Source: Geodermatophilus dictyosporus (GTDB lineage: Bacteria > Actinomycetota > Actinomycetes > Mycobacteriales > Geodermatophilaceae). From it: a stretch of DNA of 64,000 bases. Of this stretch, positions 18,498-26,275 are shown one piece after another. The stretch spans positions 558,001 through 622,000 of the forward strand of contig NZ_FOWQ01000001.1 of assembly GCF_900115505.1 (NCBI RefSeq). The letters are read 5' to 3'. Made by a program: the position numbers and the translations under genes. The notes below the pieces were generated by a model. The model was not told the DNA's origin. It made no database searches and saw only the letters and a list, made by a program, of their open reading frames with translations. Position 1 is the first letter of the stretch. Every line of letters starts with the position of its first letter.

Positions 18498-19288
18498 ACG
18501 CCCCGTCGCGGGTCCTCGTGGTCGTCCCGACCTACGACGAGGTGGACAACCTCGAGCCGGTGCTCGACCGGCTGCGCGCCGCCGTCCCCGAGGCGCACGC
18601 CCTGGTGGTCGACGACGGCTCACCCGACGGCACCGGCGAGCTCGCCGAGAAGCTGGCCGCCGGGGACCCGCGGGTGCACGTGCTGCGGCGCACGGAGAAG
18701 TCCGGGCTGGGCCCGGCCTATGTCGCCGGTTTCCGGTGGGGCCGCGAGCGCGGCTACGACGTCCTCGTGGAGATGGACGCCGACGGCTCGCACCACCCCG
18801 AGCAGCTGTCGCTGCTGCTGGCCGCGCTGGCGGACGCCGACCTGGTGCTGGGCTCGCGCTGGGTGCCCGGCGGCCGCGTCGAGGACTGGCCGCGGCGGCG
18901 GCTGGTGCTCTCCCGCGTGGGCAACCGCTATACCCGCTGGGCGCTGCGGCTGCCGCTGGCCGACGCCACCGGCGGGTTTCGGGCCGTCCGCGGGGAGCTG
19001 GTCGACCGGCTGCCCTTCGACGAGGTGGCCAGCCAGGGCTACTGCTTCCAGGTCGACTGGGCCTGGCGGGCGTGGCGCTCGGGAGCCCGCGTGGTCGAGG
19101 TGCCGATCACCTTCAGCGAACGGGCGCTGGGCCGGAGCAAGATGACCGCCTCGATCGTTGAAGAGGCGTTGGTGCGGGTCACGTGGTGGGGCCTGCAGGA
19201 CCGGCTGGCCGACTGGCTGCCGGGCCGGGTCCCCCGCGCCGTACCGGGACGGGTCCGCGACGGCGGGCGGTCCAGCGCGGTCCGGTAG
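18494..19288 (+). CDS. ppm1: polyprenol monophosphomannose synthase
   Basis: A 264 aa GT2 glycosyltransferase that makes polyprenyl-phosphomannose from GDP-mannose, the donor for lipoglycans and protein O-mannosylation. Visible are VVPTYDEVDNL, VVDDGSPDGT, MDADGSHHPEQ (the DxD-like metal site) and the C-terminal RSKMTxSIVxEAL signature. It is soluble or peripheral, with no membrane helix. It overlaps lnt by GTGA and is therefore translationally coupled, the split version of the mycobacterial Lnt-Ppm1 fusion. fxsA follows after 39 bases. Confidence 0.93.
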   Translation: MNAPSRVLVVVPTYDEVDNLEPVLDRLRAAVPEAHALVVDDGSPDGTGELAEKLAAGDPRVHVLRRTEKSGLGPAYVAGFRWGRERGYDVLVEMDADGSHHPEQLSLLLAALADADLVLGSRWVPGGRVEDWPRRRLVLSRVGNRYTRWALRLPLADATGGFRAVRGELVDRLPFDEVASQGYCFQVDWAWRAWRSGARVVEVPITFSERALGRSKMTASIVEEALVRVTWWGLQDRLADWLPGRVPRAVPGRVRDGGRSSAVR

Positions 19289-19327
19289 GCGGACCCGGGC
19301 CGCCCCTCACCGGGCCGGAGGAGAGCC

Positions 19328-19855
19328 GTGGGACACCGCGTTCGGGTGCTGGCGGGGCTGTGGGCCCTCGCCGAGGTCGCCGTCTTCGTGCTGGTGGTGA
19401 GCTGGATCGGCGTGGGCGCGACCGTGCTCGCCGCGCTGGCCACCACCGTGCTGGGCTGGACGCTGATGGCGCGTCAGTTGAAGGACCTCGCTGCCCCCCT
19501 CCGCTCGCGAGCTCGCGGCGGGCCCCTGCAGCGAGGCCGGACGATCGGGGATGGGGGGCTGGTCGCCGTCGGCGGCGCGCTGATGGTGCTGCCCGGCTTC
19601 CTCGGTGACGTCGTCGGGCTGCTGTGCCTGTTGCCGCCCACCCGCCCGCTGGTGCGGGCCGCGGTCGGCCGCGGCCTGGCCGTGCGGCTCGGGCTGGTCG
19701 CGGCGGGCCCGGTGCGGGTGCGCAGCACCCGGGTGCCCGGCGCGGCGTCGGCCCGCCCGCCGGTGCGCGTCATCGAGGGCGAGGTCGCCGAGGGGGAGGT
19801 CGTCGAGGGCGCCGTGGTCGACGCGGGTCCGCGCGCCTGGCCGTCCGGCGCCTGA
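19328..19855 (+). CDS. fxsA: FxsA family membrane protein with an internal repeat insertion
   Basis: A 175 aa membrane protein of the FxsA family (phage-exclusion suppressor name; function in bacteria unknown). N-terminal helices span about 8-45 and the signature GxLMVLPGFLxDxxGLLxLLPPTRPLVR about 80-112. A GGAGGAG site precedes the GTG start. Oddly, residues 53-70 ([18 protein letters not shown]) are encoded by a 51-base element with 9-base terminal inverted repeats (19486-19536), also found at 42893-42946. It looks like an in-frame insertion into the loop between helices. Same neighbourhood as Rv2053c. Confidence 0.88.
   Translation: MGHRVRVLAGLWALAEVAVFVLVVSWIGVGATVLAALATTVLGWTLMARQLKDLAAPLRSRARGGPLQRGRTIGDGGLVAVGGALMVLPGFLGDVVGLLCLLPPTRPLVRAAVGRGLAVRLGLVAAGPVRVRSTRVPGAASARPPVRVIEGEVAEGEVVEGAVVDAGPRAWPSGA
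19486..19536 (-). repeat. 51-base inverted-repeat-ended element, copy inside fxsA
   Basis: The ends are CCTCGCTGC and GCAGCGAGG. On the - strand it reads CCTCGCTGCAGGGGCCCGCC and onward, closely matching 42893-42946 over its whole length. Fifty-one bases is a multiple of three and keeps the fxsA frame open. Confidence 0.75.
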
Positions 19856-19859
19856 CGGG

Positions 19860-20414
19860 TCAGCCGCGGGGGAGGGGCCGGAAGCGCAGGCAGGTGCGCT
19901 CGCCCACCCGCTCGACGCCGGTCGCCTCGAGCCGGCCGGGGGCGACGCCGTCGAAGGCCCGCAGGCCGCCGCCGAGCAGCACCGGGACCAGGTCGACACG
20001 CAGCTCGTCGGCCAGCCCGGCGTCGAGCAGCTGGCGGTTGAGGTCGGCCCCGCCGACCACGGTGACGGCCCGGTCGCCGGCCAGCTCGCGGGCGGTGGCC
20101 ACCGCCTCGTGCAGGTCGCCGCAGAAGGTGATCCACAGCCGGTCGTTGCGCCGCGGCGGGGTCGTCGGGGGGCGCGAGGTCAGGACGACGATCGGCACCT
20201 GGTACTCGTAGTCGTCGGCGTAGGAGTCGGGGTCGGGCGCGCCGTCGTAGGTGCGCCGGCCCATGAGCACCGCGCCGGTCTCGGCCTGGGACGCCGCCAG
20301 GTACTCGCCGCCGGCCGGGGTGCCGAGGTCGGCGTAGAGCACGCCGAAGTCCCCGTGGGGGTCGGCGACGTAGCCGTCCAGGGACATGGTCATGCCGGCG
20401 ATCACCTGCGCCAC
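19860..20414 (-). CDS. dihydrofolate reductase / RibD C-terminal domain family protein
   Basis: A 184 aa NADPH-dependent reductase-like protein of the RibD C-terminal/DHFR superfamily (AQVIAGMTMSLDGYVAD at the N-terminus, VLMGRRTYDG, VVGGADLNRQLLDAGLADELRVDLVPVLLGGG). Members in this stand-alone group are common in actinobacteria and of unknown substrate. The GTG start follows a CGAGGAGGACCACC ribosome site. It lies downstream of rbpA but is separated from it by a strong hairpin (20490-20520), so it is probably expressed independently. Convergent with fxsA, with a four-base gap. Confidence 0.88.
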   Translation of the reverse strand: MAQVIAGMTMSLDGYVADPHGDFGVLYADLGTPAGGEYLAASQAETGAVLMGRRTYDGAPDPDSYADDYEYQVPIVVLTSRPPTTPPRRNDRLWITFCGDLHEAVATARELAGDRAVTVVGGADLNRQLLDAGLADELRVDLVPVLLGGGLRAFDGVAPGRLEATGVERVGERTCLRFRPLPRG

Positions 20415-20489
20415 GGTGGTCCTCCTCGGTCGGGTGCTGCCGGTGCAGACCCGCGGGGGGGCGGGAAGTCATCGGCCCCCGGACGCGGA

Positions 20490-20520
20490 ACGGCCCCGGT
20501 GGGGATCCCACCGGGGCCGT
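20490..20520 (-). terminator. hairpin terminator of rbpA
   Basis: A 14-base perfect stem (ACGGCCCCGGTGGG / CCCACCGGGGCCGT) with a three-base loop lies 13 bases past the rbpA stop. It has no T-tract. Confidence 0.8.
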
Positions 20521-20533
20521 CGACGGTCCTTCC

Positions 20534-20878
20534 CTAGCTGGCGCGGGTCCGCCGGCCGCGCAGCACCTCGAGGCGCTCGGCGAGGACCTCCTCGAGGTCC
20601 TCCACGGAGCGGCGCTCGAGCAGCATGTCCCAGTGGGTCCGCGGCGGCTTGACCTTCTTGGGCGCCGGCTCGCTGCCGCCGACCAGCTTGGCCGCGGCGC
20701 CGTCGAACTTGCACTCCCAGGTGTCGGGCACCTCGGCGTCGTCGGCGAACGGCACGGTGAACTGGTGGCCCGAGGGGCACTTGTACTCCGCGTACTGCCG
20801 CTCGATCGGAGCGGTGTTCCGCTCGGTCTCGTAGCTCACGCTGCCCAGTCGGCTGCCGCGCAGGGAACGCTCGCCCAT
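20534..20878 (-). CDS. rbpA: RNA polymerase-binding protein RbpA
   Basis: A 114 aa actinobacterial transcription factor that binds the primary sigma factor and stabilises the open complex. It shows the N-terminal GERSLRGSRLGS basic tail, the core domain with the Cys pair (YKCPSGHQF ... WECKFDG) and the C-terminal sigma-interaction helix THWDMLLERRSxEDLEExLAERL. The ATG at 20878 is the family start; a longer in-frame reading to 21046 crosses the promoter and is rejected. A sigma-R type promoter lies at 20969-20994. In M. tuberculosis Rv2050 likewise neighbours ppm1. Confidence 0.96.
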   Translation of the reverse strand: MGERSLRGSRLGSVSYETERNTAPIERQYAEYKCPSGHQFTVPFADDAEVPDTWECKFDGAAAKLVGGSEPAPKKVKPPRTHWDMLLERRSVEDLEEVLAERLEVLRGRRTRAS

Positions 20879-20968
20879 GGCACACCGTCCTCTCGTGCTT
20901 CGGGTGTCGGTCAGGAGTCCTCGTCGCAGCAGGGAGCTACCCACTGCGCAGGGGAGTCGAAAGAGACC

Positions 20969-20994
20969 AACGACGGATTTCGCGAAGAGATTCC
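20969..20994 (-). promoter_or_regulatory. sigma-R/SigH-type promoter of rbpA
   Basis: On the - strand GGAAT (20994-20990), exactly 18 bases, then GTT (20971-20969): a perfect match to the GGAAT-N18-GTT consensus of the thiol-stress ECF sigma factors. The transcript would begin near 20962 and carry a leader of about 84 bases. rbpA is a known sigma-R target in Streptomyces. Confidence 0.9.
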
Positions 20995-21070
20995 GCTGAG
21001 TCGGTTCCCCATCATCGCATGGAGTGGTATCGGCTGCTGCGGGCACCCCCCGGTCGGGGGACCACCCCGC

Positions 21071-21820
21071 TCAGGGGAGGGCCAGCTGCCCCGGACCGGC
21101 CGCGGTGGGGCCGAGCTGGCCGAGCACGTGGTGGTGCCGGCACAGCACCTGGTAGTGCACCTCCGAGCCGGGACCGCCGCCGTCACCACTGTCGTCGCCG
21201 GCGCCGTCCCCCGGGGCGGGGGTGGGCGCGGTGTCGGCGACGACGACGGTGGCGCCCGAGCGCACCATGGCGCCGTCCACCACGCGCGCGTTGAGCAGCC
21301 CGGGCAGGCCGCACCAGCACAGCACCTCGACCTGGATGCGCTGCACGTCGTCGGCGACCTCGAGCAGCCGCTGGGTGCCCGGGAACAGCCGGGCGCGGAA
21401 GTCGGTGGTCAGGCCGAAGGCGTAGACGTCGACGTGCGAGGCGTCGACGAGCTCGGCGAGCTGGTCGACCTGACCCGGGGTGAGGAACTGCGCCTCGTCG
21501 ACGATCAGGTAGTCCACCCGGCGACCCCCCGCCCAGTGGCTGCGCACCAGCAGCAGCAGGTCGGTCCCGGCGTCGACGTCGACGGCGGTGCGCGACAGGC
21601 CCACCCGGGAGCTGATCAGCGGCCGCGCCGAGCGGTCGCCCTGGGTCAGCAGCAGTCCGGAGCGGCCCTGGCGGCTCTGGTTGTGGTCGACCTGCAGGGC
21701 GAGGGTGGACTTGCCGCAGTCCATGGGGCCGTGGAAGAAGCGCAGGTGGGCCGGCGCGGGCGCGCGACGGCGGTCGCCGGCGGCGGGGACCGCCACCGGC
21801 GGGACGGACGGGTCGGTCAC
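21071..21820 (-). CDS. tdk: thymidine kinase (type II)
   Basis: A 249 aa thymidine kinase: P-loop HGPMDCGKSTLA near residues 28-37, the DEAQF Walker B, the lasso-side residues FGLTTDFRARLFPG, and a zinc site formed by CWCG and the C-terminal CRHHH. It phosphorylates thymidine for salvage. The GTG start overlaps the stop of the upstream transporter gene by GTGA, so the transporter and kinase form one transcript. A roughly 35-residue Asp/Gly/Pro-rich insert (around 21180-21240) lies between the two zinc half-sites, longer than in typical homologues. Confidence 0.92.
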   Translation of the reverse strand: MTDPSVPPVAVPAAGDRRRAPAPAHLRFFHGPMDCGKSTLALQVDHNQSRQGRSGLLLTQGDRSARPLISSRVGLSRTAVDVDAGTDLLLLVRSHWAGGRRVDYLIVDEAQFLTPGQVDQLAELVDASHVDVYAFGLTTDFRARLFPGTQRLLEVADDVQRIQVEVLCWCGLPGLLNARVVDGAMVRSGATVVVADTAPTPAPGDGAGDDSGDGGGPGSEVHYQVLCRHHHVLGQLGPTAAGPGQLALP

Positions 21821-23160
21821 AGGCGCTCCGGCGGCGTGTTGCCGGCCGCGATCACCGCGCGGCGCATCGGCAGCCGCACCAGCAGCAGGAAGCCGGCGAC
21901 GAAGAAGACCACCAGGCTGATGATCGCGTACCGGTAGGAGCCGGTGAGCTGGTAGGTCAGGCCGAAGGCCAGCGGCCCCAGCCAGCTCGTCCCGCGGTCG
22001 CTGATCTCGTAGAAGCTGTAGTACTCCGCCTCCTTGCCCGCCGGGATCAGGTGGCTGAACAGCGACCGCGACAGCGCCTGCGTGCCGCCCTGCACCAGCC
22101 CGATCACCGCGGCGAGCGCGTAGAACTGCGCGACCGCGCCCTCCTGCAGCGTGTAGGCCGCCACCAGCACCGCCGTCCAGGCCACCAGGCAGCCCAGCAC
22201 CGTGCGCTTGGCGCCGTAGCGCGCCGCCACCCGGCCCAGGCCCAGCGCCCCGAAGACGGCGACCACCTGCACCATGAGGATCGCGCCGGTCAGCACCGAC
22301 TGGGACAGTCCCAGCTCCTCCGTCGCGTACGTGGCCGACAGCGAGATGACCGTCTGCACGCCGTCGTTGAACAGCAGGTAGGCGCCCAGGAACCACAGCG
22401 TCAGCGGGAAGGCACGCATCTCGCGCAGCGTGCCCCACAGCTGGCGGAAGCCGCTGGTCGCCGGCCCGGCGGCGGCCTCCCGGGGCCGGCGGTCGCGCAG
22501 CAGCGAGACGGTGACGAGGGTGAACAGGCCCCACCACAGGCCCGCGGTGGCCAGGCAGATGCGCACCGCCTCGCCCTCGGTCAGCCCCAGCGAGCCGGCG
22601 CCGAGGAAGAGCCCCAGGTGCACGGCCAGCAGCAGCGCGCCACCGACGTAGCCGAAGGCCCAGCCGCGGCTGGAGACCGCGTCGCGCTCGTCGGGCGCGG
22701 CCAGGTCGGGCAGCCACGAGTAGTAGACGACGGTCGCCGCGCCGAAGCTGACGTTGGCCACCACGAACAGCACCGCGCCCAGCAGGTAGCGGCCGTCGGC
22801 GACGAAGAACAGGCAGGTCGCGGCCAGCGCGCCCAGCGCCGCGAGCGCCCCGAGCAGGTGCCGCTTGCGGGCGGTGCGGTCGGCGACGGCACCGGTCAGC
22901 GGCAGGACGACGACCTGCAGGACGACGGAGAACGACAGCACGTAGGAGAACCAGCTGCCCGGCGGGATCGACAGGCCCAGGAACGGCAACCGCTCGTCCG
23001 GCCCGGCCGCGGTCTCGGCCACCGAGGTCAGGTAGGGCCCCAGGAAGACCGTGGTGACGCTGGTGTTGAACACCGACATCGCCCAGTCGTAGGAGTACCA
23101 GCCGAGGCGCTCCCGGCGCAGCGCGGGATCGGCCTGGCGGGCGGCGACGGGGGCGGTCAC
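21817..23160 (-). CDS. UMF1/Atg22-like major facilitator transporter
   Basis: A 447 aa polytopic permease with about 12 helices. The N-terminal WYSYDWA motif and the later TQALSRSLFSHLIPxGKEAEYYSFYE signature are those of the UMF1/Atg22 family (unknown major facilitator 1). The substrate is unknown; amino acid or nucleoside efflux or uptake is possible, and coupling to tdk hints at a nucleoside, but this is inference. The GTG start at 23160 has no strong ribosome site. A 10-base inverted repeat (23189-23198/23230-23239) lies in its upstream gap. Confidence 0.9.
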   Translation of the reverse strand: MTAPVAARQADPALRRERLGWYSYDWAMSVFNTSVTTVFLGPYLTSVAETAAGPDERLPFLGLSIPPGSWFSYVLSFSVVLQVVVLPLTGAVADRTARKRHLLGALAALGALAATCLFFVADGRYLLGAVLFVVANVSFGAATVVYYSWLPDLAAPDERDAVSSRGWAFGYVGGALLLAVHLGLFLGAGSLGLTEGEAVRICLATAGLWWGLFTLVTVSLLRDRRPREAAAGPATSGFRQLWGTLREMRAFPLTLWFLGAYLLFNDGVQTVISLSATYATEELGLSQSVLTGAILMVQVVAVFGALGLGRVAARYGAKRTVLGCLVAWTAVLVAAYTLQEGAVAQFYALAAVIGLVQGGTQALSRSLFSHLIPAGKEAEYYSFYEISDRGTSWLGPLAFGLTYQLTGSYRYAIISLVVFFVAGFLLLVRLPMRRAVIAAGNTPPERL

Positions 23161-23283
23161 GACTCCTCCTCGCTTGCGCTCGTCGGCGTCGTGACCGACG
23201 GTGCTGTGCTCTCGCGTGGCCTCGCACGCTCGGTCACGAGCGCAGGGTGTCAGCCGGGACCGATGCGGTCCAGCACCGTCCGG

Positions 23284-24183
23284 TCACGGGATGTCGTCGG
23301 GGACGACGCCGCCGGGGAAGGCCGCCGCACCCGTCGTCGGCCGGGTCGGGTCCGGGTGCAGCGGGTCGCCGGCCGCCCGCAGCGGCACCAACCCCCGGGT
23401 GATCGCCGCGGCGATGCGCATCCGCGCCCGGTTGGCGTCGCCCACCCGGCCCACCTCGAGGTCCTCCATGAACACCGGCGGCCCGACGTGCACCCGCAGC
23501 ACCGGCCGCTGCACCAGCGACCGCGCCAGGGTGCGCAGCTTGCCCCAGTCGTTGCCGTACTGCAGCACCTCCTGCGCACCCCACTGGCTGACCGGGATCA
23601 CCGGCACCCGCACGCCCAGGGCCAGCCGCGCCATGCCGGTGCGCCCGCGCTCGGGCCAGCCGTCGGGTGCCAGGCCGACGCGCCCCTCGGGGTAGGCCAC
23701 CACGTGCCCGCCGTGCACCAGCGCCACCTCGGTGACCCGCACCGCGTGCCGCGCGACCTCCGTACCCCGGTCCACCCGGATGCCGCCGGCGCGCTCGAGC
23801 AGGGGGCCGGCGACCGGCGCGGTCATGATCCCGCCGGTGGCCATGATCCGCGGGACGACGCCGAGCCGGTACAGGGCGACGGCGACGAGGAACGGGTCGA
23901 AGTCGCCGACGTGGTTGGCCGCCAGCAGCAGCGGGCCCCGGCGCAGCTCCTCGGGGATCGACCCGGTGACCTCCACCCGGCCGAAGACGTCGACCAGCCA
24001 GGAGAACCGGCGCAGCAGGAACAGCCAGACCTCCCAGGGCGGTGCCGCGGCGATGGCCAGCTCGCGGGCGAACCACTCGGGGTCGCCGTCGCGCAGGATG
24101 CCCTCGAGGTGGTCGGGCAGCGGCGGCGGGGCCGGCCGCCAGTCCCGGACCGCTGTGCCCAGCCACCCGGCCCACCCGCTCAC
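23284..24183 (-). CDS. lysophospholipid acyltransferase family protein
   Basis: A 299 aa PlsC-domain protein. NHVGDFD (acceptor motif NHx4D) sits near residue 92 and the second motif is AYPEGRVG near residue 160. The N-terminal 60 residues are helical, with a WEVWLFLLRRFSWLVDVFG segment likely to sit on the membrane. The GTG start overlaps the glpQ stop by GTGA. Pairing with a glycerophosphodiester phosphodiesterase suggests a phospholipid turnover or remodelling module, which is inference. Confidence 0.88.
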   Translation of the reverse strand: MSGWAGWLGTAVRDWRPAPPPLPDHLEGILRDGDPEWFARELAIAAAPPWEVWLFLLRRFSWLVDVFGRVEVTGSIPEELRRGPLLLAANHVGDFDPFLVAVALYRLGVVPRIMATGGIMTAPVAGPLLERAGGIRVDRGTEVARHAVRVTEVALVHGGHVVAYPEGRVGLAPDGWPERGRTGMARLALGVRVPVIPVSQWGAQEVLQYGNDWGKLRTLARSLVQRPVLRVHVGPPVFMEDLEVGRVGDANRARMRIAAAITRGLVPLRAAGDPLHPDPTRPTTGAAAFPGGVVPDDIP

Positions 24184-24956
24184 CGCGGCGTCCACCGGCC
24201 CCGGGCCTGCAGCACGCCCTTCAGCATCGCCGGGCGGTCGGTCATGATCCCGTCGACCCCGAGGTCGAGCATCGTCGCGGTCTCCTCCGGGGTGTCGACC
24301 GTCCACACGTGCACCTGCAGGCCACGGGCGTGCGCGGCGGCGACGAACCGCTCGTCCACCAGCGCCCGGCCGCCCAGCTGCAGCGGCACCTGGGCGCAGC
24401 CGGCCGGCAGCCGCACCAGCCCGGCGGCGCGGGGGGAGTAGGACGACAGCCGCAGGGCGGCGACCCCGCGCGGGCCCAGCGAGGTGCACACCGAGGGGCC
24501 GAACACCCGGCGGGCCGCGGCCACCCGGGCGTCGGAGAACGACCCGAGGCAGATCCGGTCGGCCACCCCGGTGCGCCGCACCAGGGGCACCAGCGGCGCG
24601 AGCACCCCGGCGGCCTTGATGTCGAGGTTGAACCGCACGTCGGGCCAGGCGCCGAAGAGCTCCTCGAGGCGCAGGATGGGCTCCCGGCCGCCGATGCGCG
24701 CCGTGGCGACCTCCGCCCACGGCAGGTGCTCGATGCGGCCGGTGCGGTCGGTGACGCGGTCGAGGATCGGGTCGTGGAACACCACCGGCACGCCGTCGGC
24801 GGTCACCCGGACGTCGGTCTCCAGGTACCGGTAACCCATGGCCACGCACGCCTCGAACGCCGGGCGGGTGTTCTCCAGGTGCTCGATCGCGCCACCCCGG
24901 TGGGCCATCGCCAGCGGCGTCGGCCCGTCGAGGTAGGCGAACCGGGCGGGGAGCAC
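24180..24956 (-). CDS. glpQ: glycerophosphodiester phosphodiesterase
   Basis: A 258 aa GDPD TIM-barrel enzyme that hydrolyses glycerophosphodiesters to glycerol-3-phosphate and alcohol. Catalytic residues are visible: AHRGG (His, Arg), LETDVR (Glu, Asp), VVFHDPILDRVTDRTG (His). The GTG at 24956 (LPARFAYLDGPTPLAMAHRGG context) is preferred because TAGCGT lies seven bases upstream (24964-24969), giving a leaderless start; an in-frame start at 25004 would place this box inside the gene. It is divergent from the zinc-ribbon gene and translationally coupled to the acyltransferase. Confidence 0.9.
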   Translation of the reverse strand: MLPARFAYLDGPTPLAMAHRGGAIEHLENTRPAFEACVAMGYRYLETDVRVTADGVPVVFHDPILDRVTDRTGRIEHLPWAEVATARIGGREPILRLEELFGAWPDVRFNLDIKAAGVLAPLVPLVRRTGVADRICLGSFSDARVAAARRVFGPSVCTSLGPRGVAALRLSSYSPRAAGLVRLPAGCAQVPLQLGGRALVDERFVAAAHARGLQVHVWTVDTPEETATMLDLGVDGIMTDRPAMLKGVLQARGRWTPR

Positions 24957-25062
24957 GGCCGACACGCTAGCGTCGCCGCCCGACACGCCGGAGGTGCCCT
25001 CCACCAGCGCGTTGCGGGCGTGTCCGCGAGGACTGTCGGTGGATCCGTCTACCGTGCGGGCC

Positions 25063-25503
25063 GTGGCAGAGCAGCGCGCCCGCAGGACGGTGGGGAAGGC
25101 GGTCGGTACGACGACGCAGCTGGAGACGGCCGCCCCGGTGGCGGAGGGACGGCAGGGGAGCGGCGGGGAACGCCGGTGCGGCTGGTGCCGCCGGGTCCTC
25201 CCGCAGGCCGGGTCGGTCGGCCGGCCCCGTCTCTACTGCGGACAGGCCTGCCGGCAGCGCGCCTACGAGCAGCGCAACGCCACCGCCCAGGCCGGCCTGC
25301 CCGGCGACGTCGTGCTCGTCAAGCGCGCCGAGCTCGACGGACTGCAGGACCGGCTCTACCAGCTGCGCTGCGCCATCGAGGACGTGCAGACGCTGCTGTC
25401 CGAGCGGCACACCAAGGCCGAGCTCGAACGCTCGCTGGCCGACCTGGTGCACTCCACGGGCCGGCTGGACAGGCTCTGGGTCACCGAGCGCGCCGCCGGC
25501 TGA
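25063..25503 (+). CDS. small zinc-ribbon protein
   Basis: A 146 aa protein with a single zinc-finger-like module at about 40-70: CGWCRR ... RLYCGQACRQRAYEQR, i.e. CxxC followed by CxxxC with the RxYCGxACRQRAYxxR pattern common in small actinobacterial regulators of unknown function. It is followed by a coiled-coil-prone Glu/Leu/Gln-rich C-terminal half. The GTG at 25063 is seven bases after TACCGT (25050-25055), a leaderless layout. A DNA- or RNA-binding role is likely but untested. Confidence 0.8.
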   Translation: MAEQRARRTVGKAVGTTTQLETAAPVAEGRQGSGGERRCGWCRRVLPQAGSVGRPRLYCGQACRQRAYEQRNATAQAGLPGDVVLVKRAELDGLQDRLYQLRCAIEDVQTLLSERHTKAELERSLADLVHSTGRLDRLWVTERAAG

Positions 25504-25530
25504 CCTCCGCGTCCCCGCGCCGGCGCCCGG

Positions 25531-25773
25531 TCAGTCCGGGTCCTGCGTGTCGTCGTCCTGGTCCTCGGGCGCGCCCGGGTCGGGGTTGCTGTTGTCCGGG
25601 AGGTTGTCCTGCGACTCCTCCGACGGGTCCTCGCCGCTGGTGTTCTCGCTGTCGTCGGTCGTGCCGTCGTTGCGGTCCGTCCCCGCCGGGTCGCCGCACG
25701 CCGTCAGCGTGGCACCGCCGCCGAAGAGAGCCAGGGCGGTCATCAGTGCGGCGATCGGACGTCGGAGCTCCAT
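25531..25773 (-). CDS. small Asp/Glu/Asn-rich lipoprotein
   Basis: An 80 aa predicted lipoprotein. A short basic N-terminus (MELRRP) is followed by a hydrophobic stretch and the lipobox LTAC, with Cys at about residue 26. The mature part is highly acidic and low-complexity (DDSENTSGEDPSEESQDNLP type), without a fold I can name. The ATG at 25773 is seven bases after TAGGGT (- strand, 25781-25786), a leaderless start. It is the last intact gene before dif on the left arm. Confidence 0.7.
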   Translation of the reverse strand: MELRRPIAALMTALALFGGGATLTACGDPAGTDRNDGTTDDSENTSGEDPSEESQDNLPDNSNPDPGAPEDQDDDTQDPD

Positions 25774-25816
25774 GTCGTCGACCCTACGGAGCACCCGGGT
25801 GGAGCGCCCGTCGAAG

Positions 25817-25871
25817 CCACGGACACCACCGCCAATACGTCACTGTGACGTAATGACGGTGGTGTCCGTGG
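25817..25871. repeat. 55-base near-perfect palindrome near dif
   Basis: Arms of 27 bases around a central T at 25844; 25 of 27 pairs match (mismatches at 25835/25853 and 25832/25856). The centre is TACGTCAC-T-GTGACGTA and the outer arms are CCACGGACACCACCG and its complement. It lies about 330 bases left of dif. Possible roles are a terminator, a protein-binding site or a cruciform. Confidence 0.85.
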
Positions 25872-26201
25872 GTGTCGGGGAGGGGCGGCACGCCGGCGTG
25901 CCGGCGGGCCGGTCGGGTGCCCGGGGCCGGGGCATCGGGTGAGGCGTCGGCGGCAGCGACGGATGCGGACGGGACGGCCCGAGGAGGCCGGCGGCGCGGA
26001 CGGGCAGGAGCCGGCGAGCCGGACGTCGAGCCGGGATGCCGGGGGCGCACCGGAGGCCCGGGACGGCGTCCGTGGCGCGCTCGCCGTCGCAGTCCCTGGG
26101 AGACCGCACGGTGTCGTCGCGGGTGCCGACGTCCCGATCCGGCCGGTGCTCGGCGAACCGTCAGGACCCCGTCGACCGAGGCCCGATCCGCCTCCGAAGT
26201 G

Positions 26202-26229
26202 TGTGCCGATAATGCACATTATGTCAGGT
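26202..26229 (+). other. dif: dif-like XerC/XerD chromosome dimer resolution site
   Basis: Two 11-base arms around a six-base centre, with inner palindrome ATAATG-CA-CATTAT at 26209-26222. Compared with the actinobacterial dif consensus as I recall it (TTCRCCGATAAT-VN-ACATTATGTCAAGT), 25 of 28 positions agree; differences are at the second, third and 26th positions. It lies in a gene-free gap, and strand-biased motifs reverse polarity here, as expected at a replication terminus. Confidence 0.9.
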
Positions 26230-26275
26230 AGCCCGGAGGGGCCCGACTTGCGAGTCCCTGCAGCCCGCTCCTCCG

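Larger units (their letters stand above)
25774..26275. other. terminus intergenic region holding a long palindrome and dif
   Basis: About 500 bases without a credible gene. It contains the promoter of the lipoprotein gene at its left end, a 55-base palindrome (25817-25871) and the dif-like site (26202-26229). Open frames through it lack homology-like features and are considered fortuitous. Confidence 0.7.

Noticed and set aside
23189..23239. Terminator or mobile element in the gap before the MFS gene
   Set aside because: Only a 10-base stem with a 31-base loop; too weak to name.
25836..25852. MatP matS-like site in the centre of the palindrome
   Set aside because: matS is GTGAC-N3-GTCAC; here the half-sites are reversed (GTCAC-T-GTGAC), and MatP is not known from actinobacteria.
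25872..26231. Open frames across the dif gap
   Set aside because: Arg/Gly/Ala-rich, no domain or start context, and they would place dif inside a gene.
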